This document shows, piece by piece, positions 31,170 through 35,551 of a stretch of DNA of 35,551 nucleotides. Position 1 is the stretch's first letter, and each line of letters opens with the position of its first letter. Both the position numbers and the translations under genes were made by a program. The DNA comes from a virus. The notes beneath the pieces were generated by a model. The model had not been told where the DNA came from and did no database searches. It saw only the letters and a list, made by a program, of their open reading frames with translations. The DNA lies in IMG/VR virus record IMGVR_UViG_3300023184_000316, positions 1 through 35,551 of that record; one strand, given 5' to 3'.

Positions 31170-31774
31170 TTTGTGAATATCACATCCCTATTAACCCGGT
31201 CGGCAATCTTGTAACCCATGTCGGCCAGTAGGTTGATCGTGTCGTTGTCGGTGTAGCCGTATCGCTCGCCGTGGCCTTTCAGCTCTAGCGTAATCACCGG
31301 CCAGCTCGCCTCTATCGTTGCCAAAGCGCCTAAGATGGCCAAGTGTTCGTAACCCTCAACATCAAGCTGCAACAGGTCGCAATCGGTGACGCCCAGGCTG
31401 TCGATCGGCAGGACGTCAAACTCTGCGCCCTCTTTGATTTGATGCGCGCCGATGTTGTCGGGGAATATCTGGTCAATCGCTGCCTTGCCGTGGTCCTTGC
31501 CAAACGCAGCCCGCCGAATCACTATCCGCGGGTGACTGTCGGTATTGAGCGCCAGCGCCTCGTAGTTGGCTGCGTCAGGTTCAAGGCTGTAGACGCGCTC
31601 AAACTTCTGCGCCAACGCCACCGGATACACGCCCACGTTGCCGCCTGCCTGTATCGCCGTCCTAAACTCCCGGCACAAATCCAGACTGGCGCCCAAGTCG
31701 CACACCTCGGCCAGCGCCGCTTGAATACAGCACTGGTCAGCGTCAGGAACCGCCCAGCCGTTATGCTGACGCAT
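31166..31774 (-). CDS. FkbM-family methyltransferase
   Basis: A 202-residue class I SAM methyltransferase. Motif I is FRTAIQAGGNVGVYPVALAQ (about 37-56), in which the usual D-x-GAN-x-G appears as Q-A-GGNVG; the acidic motif is YSLEPDAANYEAL (65-77) and the fold ends with LQLDVEGYEHLAILG and VITLELKGHG. FkbM proteins O-methylate sugars or small molecules. In this operon, next to a glycosyltransferase, it might cap a glycan on the virion or host surface. Overlaps the glycosyltransferase gene by 14 nt. Confidence 0.82.
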   Translation of the reverse strand: MRQHNGWAVPDADQCCIQAALAEVCDLGASLDLCREFRTAIQAGGNVGVYPVALAQKFERVYSLEPDAANYEALALNTDSHPRIVIRRAAFGKDHGKAAIDQIFPDNIGAHQIKEGAEFDVLPIDSLGVTDCDLLQLDVEGYEHLAILGALATIEASWPVITLELKGHGERYGYTDNDTINLLADMGYKIADRVNRDVIFTK

Positions 31775-32357
31775 AAGCCACCCTAGTCTGTTCCCACGGT
31801 CGCGGTTTGCCGTGAAACGCGATTAAACGATCCTCGGCCTGCACGCCGTTTGGCAGCACATCAACCTTAAAGCTCACGATGCCGGGCGTGATGTCCTGCC
31901 AGTATTTGACCAGCCGGCCAGCCAGCGCCCACTCTAGATAGACCTGATCACCCCCTTCGCAGTAGCGGTCGCCCGCCTTAAATGCGTCATAGATGAACTT
32001 GTGCGGTTTTGACCACCACATCAGGCTGGATTGCATCGCCCGCGGATCCGCTTTGCCGCGGTAGACATCGCGCATGATCACAAAGTCGTGCGGCCTTGCG
32101 GCCTCAAGCAGCTCTGTGCAATCGCCCACCAGAACGGTGTCCAAGTCCATGTAAAACGCGCTCGGCAGCCGGAATAGCTCGATCTTCGACCACCAGCCAG
32201 GCCAGTCGTGGTCGAGCGCCAGCGTCGGGCAGTCCAAATCTAAGTCGGTTAGGCAGATGAACTCCTCGCCCGGCAGGAATCGAGCGCACATGTCCTGCAA
32301 CGCGTAAACGTGCGCTGGCAGGAAGTCACCGCCCGACTTTAAGACGCAGGCAATCAC
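31761..32357 (-). CDS. Glycosyltransferase-like protein (DxD motif)
   Basis: A 198-residue protein with a GT-A fold pattern: VIACVLKSGGDFLPAHVYALQ opening split here as VIACVLKSGG and FLPAHVYAL, EEFICLTDLDLD, WSKIELFRL and the metal/nucleotide-sugar motif FYMDLDTVLVGD (DLD). The end has GGDQVYLEWAL and IAFHGKPRPWEQ, as in GT8/mannosyltransferase-like phage proteins. It would move a sugar from a nucleotide donor; the acceptor is unknown. I chose GTG at 32357 (GTGA overlap with the upstream stop); the frame is open to an ATG at 32414, which adds 19 arginine-rich residues shadowing the upstream gene. Confidence 0.75.
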   Translation of the reverse strand: MIACVLKSGGDFLPAHVYALQDMCARFLPGEEFICLTDLDLDCPTLALDHDWPGWWSKIELFRLPSAFYMDLDTVLVGDCTELLEAARPHDFVIMRDVYRGKADPRAMQSSLMWWSKPHKFIYDAFKAGDRYCEGGDQVYLEWALAGRLVKYWQDITPGIVSFKVDVLPNGVQAEDRLIAFHGKPRPWEQTRVAYASA

Positions 32358-32677
32358 GCGCTGAAGATCCCGACCGCCATTACTTCGACACCTGCGCCGG
32401 TTGTAATCTTCCATGCGCCGTCAGCGGAAACCGCGTTCAGCTCGATGTTGTAGACGTTCACGCCCGTACCTGCAAGCGCTGGAAGGATGGTATGCGTCAG
32501 GATGCCTGTTCCCGAACCATCAACGATCAAAACGTTGCCTGTTGCTGCGGTTGAGACGGTACAAATCAGCCTGTGCAAATAGTCGCCTTTTGCACCGGTA
32601 GTACCCAATACTTGCGCGCTGCTGCTCGCTGCGACGTGCTCATATTGATAGCGATACGGATTGTTTACGCCACTCAT
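32354..32677 (-). CDS. Small virion-associated beta protein
   Basis: A 107-residue protein: NPYRYQYEHVAASSSAQVLG, then GAKGDYLHRLICTVSTAATG, VLIVDGSGTGILTHTILP and GAWKITTGAGVEVMAVGIF. It is an all-beta sandwich of the type found as short head-fibre or decoration proteins. The ATG at 32677 has AAGGAG upstream; the longer frame to 32710 is not needed. Encoded directly after TerL with ATGA overlap. No named family. Confidence 0.65.
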   Translation of the reverse strand: MSGVNNPYRYQYEHVAASSSAQVLGTTGAKGDYLHRLICTVSTAATGNVLIVDGSGTGILTHTILPALAGTGVNVYNIELNAVSADGAWKITTGAGVEVMAVGIFSA

Positions 32678-34002
32678 AATCTCTTGCTCCTTGATTTTGC
32701 GGTTGCCCACATGTCATTCAATGTAACCGTATTTTCCGGACCGACCATCAGCGGCTTGACCACATCTGGCGCCCTGACGGTCGGCTCGGCACGCCATGCT
32801 ATCGCCAGCATGCGCATAGCGTCGGCAGGATGCGAGCACCAATCGTGCCGCGGCGTCTGTCTAAACGCTTTCTTGTCTTCGTCGTATTCGCGCTGATACT
32901 GGCGCAGCGCCTCGATTCCCTCGGCACAATGTTCCACATGGAACCACGTGTTCGGCAGCATCTGGCGCACCGCCTGGATGCCGTCCTGCACGCTCAGATC
33001 CGGCACAATGGCTAGGTTGTTGATGCCCAAGTAATCGGCCAGCTGCTCGATAATGCTCTTGCCCTGCGCTGCCAGCGTCTTGGCTTTAGCGTCGTGCGGA
33101 AGGTTGTGCTTGCCGTAGCGGTAGGGCTTGCCGGTGACCACCGCGGCGAGCTCGGCTATGTTGGCGCCAGACACTGCGTAATAGTCGATCACGTGGATCT
33201 CGCCGCGGATGACCTGATACCACCAAATCGCGGTATCGTCCCGGTATCCCAAATCCCACGCCGTGTGCACGTTTACTTCAGGCTGGTAGTCGACGCGGCA
33301 GATCCTGCCCGCCTCGGTTGCCTCGCGCATCTCTGTGCCAAAAAACGCGCCAAGGATAGCGGCCTCAAAGCTGCACTCATACTCCTGGTCGAACTGGTCT
33401 TTGCTCAGTTGCGACCGGGCGGCATCCAGCTCGGTCGCCGGCAGCAGACCGGACTTGCTGGCCGGCAGCTGCAACAGGAACCAGTCATCCCGCAATCGCT
33501 CGGCAGTCTGCTTAATCTCCCAAAACTGGTTCTTGCCTTTCGGAGTCCCACCAAACACCGCCCAGCCTTGCCGGTCCGAGAGCGCCGGCCGGATGACGTT
33601 GCCCCAAACAGACGGTTTGAAGTCGCCGTATTCATCCATGAAGATACCGTCAAAGCCGAGCCCGCGCATCGAATCAGCGTTGTCGGCGCCAAACAAACGC
33701 ACCTTCGAGCCGTTGATCATGTCGACGGTCAGTTCACTCTCGTTCGTGCTGGCCGCCGAGGTAGCCGAGAAGTGCTTAAGATAGTCCCACGCCACGCTTT
33801 TAGCCTGGCTTCGAAACGGAGCGATATAGGCAAACTGCGGCATCGGGCTCCTGCTGGTGACCGCCGCCCGAATCAGGTCGTTGATAGCCGCCACCGTTTT
33901 ACCAGCCCGCCGGTGAGCCACCAGGCACGACCACCGCTTGGTGCGCTGATGAAACGGCAGGAAAGCGGCACGAGGCTTGTAGGGAATAACGTGAAGCATC
34001 AC
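32674..34002 (-). CDS. terL: Terminase large subunit
   Basis: A 442-residue DNA-packaging motor with both domains complete. ATPase: Walker A HRRAGKTV (30-37), Walker B GIFMDEYG (119-126; D123, E124), coupling motif VFGGTPKGKN. RNase H-like nuclease: D250 (HTAWDLGYRD), D304 (LPHDAKAK) and D394 (HPADAMRM). The enzyme translocates DNA into the prohead through the portal and cuts it from the concatemer. Length and motifs are normal. ATG overlap ATGA with the downstream gene; it begins within the TerS stop region (4-nt overlap). Confidence 0.95.
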   Translation of the reverse strand: MMLHVIPYKPRAAFLPFHQRTKRWSCLVAHRRAGKTVAAINDLIRAAVTSRSPMPQFAYIAPFRSQAKSVAWDYLKHFSATSAASTNESELTVDMINGSKVRLFGADNADSMRGLGFDGIFMDEYGDFKPSVWGNVIRPALSDRQGWAVFGGTPKGKNQFWEIKQTAERLRDDWFLLQLPASKSGLLPATELDAARSQLSKDQFDQEYECSFEAAILGAFFGTEMREATEAGRICRVDYQPEVNVHTAWDLGYRDDTAIWWYQVIRGEIHVIDYYAVSGANIAELAAVVTGKPYRYGKHNLPHDAKAKTLAAQGKSIIEQLADYLGINNLAIVPDLSVQDGIQAVRQMLPNTWFHVEHCAEGIEALRQYQREYDEDKKAFRQTPRHDWCSHPADAMRMLAIAWRAEPTVRAPDVVKPLMVGPENTVTLNDMWATAKSRSKRL

Positions 34003-34274
34003 TCAAGCCACCGGAAGGTGTGCTCTTGGGGCCCACCATCGGGACCGGTTTGCTCAGACCGCGCCAGCTTCGGAATATGGTATTCGATGGCTTTCAGATA
34101 CAGGTCGGCGGCCTTGCCGGGATCCTCAAGAGCCACCTGACCAAGCCATCGGGCAAAGTTGCCCGCGTTATCTTGAGCAATCAACGCAATAGCATTGCGC
34201 ACATCGACCGTCGTCTTGTTACCGACCCCGGCCTTGCGCCCGCCTGTCTTTGGTATTCCTTTAGGTCTTGCCAT
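33999..34274 (-). CDS. terS: Terminase small subunit
   Basis: A 91-residue protein immediately upstream of TerL, with the MARPKGIPKTGGRKAGVGNK opening common to terminase small subunits and a helical body (VDVRNAIALIAQDN, ARWLGQVALE, KAADLYLKAIEYHIPKL). It should recognise the packaging site and load TerL. The ATG at 34274 is preferred to the open frame back to 34427, which would cross an operator-like palindrome and the gene upstream. The ribosome site is weak (no clear SD within 12 nt), so its translation may be low or need a partner. Confidence 0.82.
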   Translation of the reverse strand: MARPKGIPKTGGRKAGVGNKTTVDVRNAIALIAQDNAGNFARWLGQVALEDPGKAADLYLKAIEYHIPKLARSEQTGPDGGPQEHTFRWLE

Positions 34275-34300
34275 TTCTGTTTTAATCTTAAGTGGATACT

Positions 34301-34318
34301 CACTTACATTTGTAAGTG
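34301..34318. promoter_or_regulatory. Operator-like palindrome before terS
   Basis: CACTTAC (34301-34307) and GTAAGTG (34312-34318) form a perfect 7-bp inverted repeat around ATTT. Extra copies of TAAGTGG (34289-34295, and 34313-34319 overlapping the palindrome) and CTTACTTAC (34323-34331) flank it. It sits in the 49-bp gap between a small gene and terS. On the minus strand TAAGAT (34286-34291), 11 nt before the terS ATG, could be a -10 box, though no good -35 box has correct spacing. A binding site for a regulator of packaging genes, or a TerS recognition site, are both plausible. Confidence 0.5.
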
Positions 34319-34323
34319 GTCGC

Positions 34324-34488
34324 TTACTTACGCTCCATCTGCTGCATTGCAACAGCCAGTCGCTTACCCTTATCAGCCTGGTTAAAGTCTCGCGCCACGC
34401 TGACCGGCACGCCAACCCGCTTGGCAAACTTCGGATCGTGCGCGGCTGCCGCCATCATGCGGGCTTGAGCTGGTGAGGTGCTGGGCAT
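34324..34488 (-). CDS. Small phage protein of the MPSTS type
   Basis: A 54-residue basic protein, MPSTSPAQARMMAAAAHDP then KFAKRVGVPVSVARDFNQAD, a sequence style that recurs in many phage genomes near terminase genes (the ARMMAAAAH and VPxSVARDFNxAD blocks). No function is known to me. It begins one base inside the upstream stop (TAATG) and was recognised from the translation of the gap between two longer genes. Confidence 0.75.
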   Translation of the reverse strand: MPSTSPAQARMMAAAAHDPKFAKRVGVPVSVARDFNQADKGKRLAVAMQQMERK

Positions 34489-34856
34489 TACTTCAATTCC
34501 CGCAACCGATAGATGGTTGTGTCAATCAACTCGCACACTTCGTCAATGATGTTTTGGAGTTGCGAGTCATCGGGCAAGACTTTACGAATCCCGTCAACAA
34601 AATCTTTAATCTTTTGAATGTAAGTCAGCGGCACTTTCGAAATGTGAAAGTCAGCCGGGTAAGTGTCGATCACATCGTAACAGCCCTGAAACGCCTCGGC
34701 GTAGCGGTCGGCCAGGTCGACCACATCCTCGTAATACCGCCCCAGCGCCTTGTGCTGACTATAACTTTTGCTTTGCAAGTGCATGAAATGCGCGTTCGTG
34801 CCAGAGTGCAGCAAGACGCTGACGAAAAGTGCTGCATTCTTTTGATAATCAGCCAT
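34488..34856 (-). CDS. Helical DUF5856-like protein
   Basis: A 122-residue all-helical protein, the first gene of the late operon: ADYQKNAALFVSVLLHSGTN, then HFMHLQSKSYSQHKALGRYY, YEDVVDLADRYAEAFQGCY and helical C-terminus VCELIDTTIYRLRELK. The pattern of H, E and Q in the first two helices resembles the ferritin/Dps-like four-helix proteins annotated DUF5856 in phages. Role unknown. Ribosome site GAGGTG 3-4 nt before the ATG. Confidence 0.72.
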   Translation of the reverse strand: MADYQKNAALFVSVLLHSGTNAHFMHLQSKSYSQHKALGRYYEDVVDLADRYAEAFQGCYDVIDTYPADFHISKVPLTYIQKIKDFVDGIRKVLPDDSQLQNIIDEVCELIDTTIYRLRELK

Positions 34857-35099
34857 AGCACCTCAAGACAACCGCGGTCGTGTGGAGAGCGCCCGCATCG
34901 CTCAGACCGCGGTCAAGCGGGGTTTGCGCACTCGGAGGAGATATACGCACTAACATCTTATCCCTCAATAATTCTGCGCGCAAGCGCAAAAAGAGCCGCT
35001 GGAAAACTCAAGGCAGAAAAAACAGGCGAGTTTTCCAGATTTGCGGAAAACTCAGAGCCTAAAAACCTGCGGAGTTTCTTTTACAAAAAAATTTAAAAA
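34857..35099. promoter_or_regulatory. Intergenic control region upstream of the late operon
   Basis: No supported gene lies in these 243 bases. It holds two copies of the palindrome ACCGCGGT (34871-34878 and 34906-34913), which also form a 9-bp inverted repeat (ACCGCGGTC/GACCGCGGT). On the minus strand, TTGCGC then 17 bases then TAAGAT (-10-like, complement of about 34955-34960) is a weak sigma70-like promoter reading toward the late genes. Three copies of GGAAAACTC in alternating orientation occupy 35001-35053. As the only long gap upstream of a 23-kb operon it probably holds the late promoter; the exact box is uncertain. Confidence 0.5.
35028..35053 (-). terminator. Hairpin, possible terminator of the 35100-35408 gene
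   Basis: GAGTTTTCC (35028-35036) and GGAAAACTC (35045-35053) make a 9-bp stem with an 8-base loop. On the minus strand six T follow 5 bases later (complement of 35017-35022). An alternative 11-bp stem uses 34999-35009 (CTGGAAAACTC) with 35028-35038 (GAGTTTTCCAG), so two folds compete for the same middle strand. It lies 46 nt past the stop of the small nuclease-like gene. Confidence 0.45.
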
Positions 35100-35408
35100 T
35101 TAGGACAAATCGACAACCCGCTGGATATACCGGCCTTTTGAGTTCTTGCGCCAGCCGTGAACCTCAACCCGAATCCCGGCCTCGCGCACCCGGCCAATGG
35201 TTTCAGAGTTAGTAACCTTTGCAACCCTGTTTGCAACGCCCTCGCTGGTGACCTGGACCGCCAGCACCTCGCCGCGTTTGATGGCCAGCAGGTCGGCCCA
35301 ACCCCACAGATCCTTGCGCGTCCGGGTAAAGCTGTTCCATTTTTCGACAACTTCGACCAAGTAACCTAAATCCCGGAGAGCTTTAAGACTGCGCTGAGTT
35401 GGTGTCAT
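35100..35408 (-). CDS. Small PD-(D/E)XK-like nuclease/resolvase-type protein
   Basis: A 102-residue protein: TPTQRSLKALRDLGYLVEVVEK, then KDLWGWADLLAIKRGEVLAVQVTS and ... AGIRVEVHGWRK. The helix-strand-D-(8-12)-(E/Q)-x-K outline of small restriction-like nucleases is visible (D39 and VQVT), but the final Lys is replaced by Thr, so catalysis is doubtful. Similar small proteins occur in many phages next to replication genes. It starts at the genome junction, with TGCCGAAT repeats upstream, and is transcribed toward the late operon. The ribosome site is weak. Confidence 0.6.
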   Translation of the reverse strand: MTPTQRSLKALRDLGYLVEVVEKWNSFTRTRKDLWGWADLLAIKRGEVLAVQVTSEGVANRVAKVTNSETIGRVREAGIRVEVHGWRKNSKGRYIQRVVDLS

Positions 35409-35424
35409 TTTATGTCCATAAATA

Positions 35425-35551
35425 AATAGGCATGCCGATTAAAATCCTATGCCGAATATCTGTGCCGAATATCGCCGCTGCAACTTGTTGTAGCGTCGTT
35501 TTTAAAACACAAGTTTTGCGCCAATGCGCGCCAATGCGCGCCAATGCGCGC
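35425..35551. repeat. 127-bp direct terminal repeat, right copy
   Basis: Identical to 1-127 (see the left copy). The gene starting at 35408 and the primase-helicase stop at 260 flank one continuous intergenic region once the circle is closed. Confidence 0.97.

Noticed and set aside
33094-34140. 348-codon open frame on the plus strand
   Set aside because: It lies wholly antisense to terL/terS, which have complete motifs; its sequence is Arg/Val/Ala-rich without any family signature, as expected of an antisense shadow in GC-rich codons.

Overview
The window is one complete, short-tailed tailed-phage genome (Caudoviricetes, podovirus-like). The first 127 bases (1-127) recur exactly at 35425-35551, so the molecule closes into a circle of 35,424 unique bases. 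The podovirus call rests on a 783-residue portal, P22 gp4/gp10-like adaptor and stopper/hub proteins, several large ejection-type virion proteins, and no tape-measure, sheath or tail-tube gene. I see no integrase, DNA or RNA polymerase, or tRNA. Base composition and gene style suggest a proteobacterial host, probably aquatic, but the sequence does not name it.

Layout. 1-259 (plus 35409-35424) is an intergenic region with two families of short iterons and a 9-bp hairpin, next to a primase-helicase gene: a likely replication origin. 260-3582 (minus) carries the primase-helicase, a PAPS-reductase-like PP-loop protein, two small HTH proteins and the 23-residue stump of a DNA cytosine methyltransferase. 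A near-consensus sigma70 promoter at 3648-3676 drives the plus-strand early operon, 3717-11218: small early proteins, a Sak4-type recombinase, a DUF669 ssDNA-binding partner, an AT-rich ParB-like/PAPS-reductase pair of the IbrB/IbrA (YbdM/YbdN) type, an Fe-S PD-(D/E)XK exonuclease, then a train of tiny genes joined by ATGA overlaps, including two zinc ribbons (one Lar-like).

11192-34856 is a single minus-strand late operon. In transcription order it holds two small proteins, TerS, TerL, a small structural protein, a glycosyltransferase, an FkbM methyltransferase, the portal, scaffold, major capsid protein, a decoration protein, an MptE/DUF115 enzyme, two tandem paralogues, adaptor and stopper proteins, a GNAT acetyltransferase, ejection proteins, the tail fibre, and finally a lysis cassette (3-TM holin, exported protein, M15 endolysin). 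A small nuclease-like gene (35100-35408) closes the circle.

The most striking feature is in the major capsid gene. Its reading frame stops early, and its missing conserved C-terminus lies 239 nt downstream. The intervening RNA folds as a compact, ORF-less group I self-splicing intron (25647-25885): P1 with a U.G at the splice site, P3, P4-P6, P7 (GACUA/UAGUC), P8, GAAA-capped 3' hairpins, a terminal G and a possible P10. Splicing restores a 333-residue capsid protein in frame. Capsid production, and so the phage, should therefore depend on RNA splicing.
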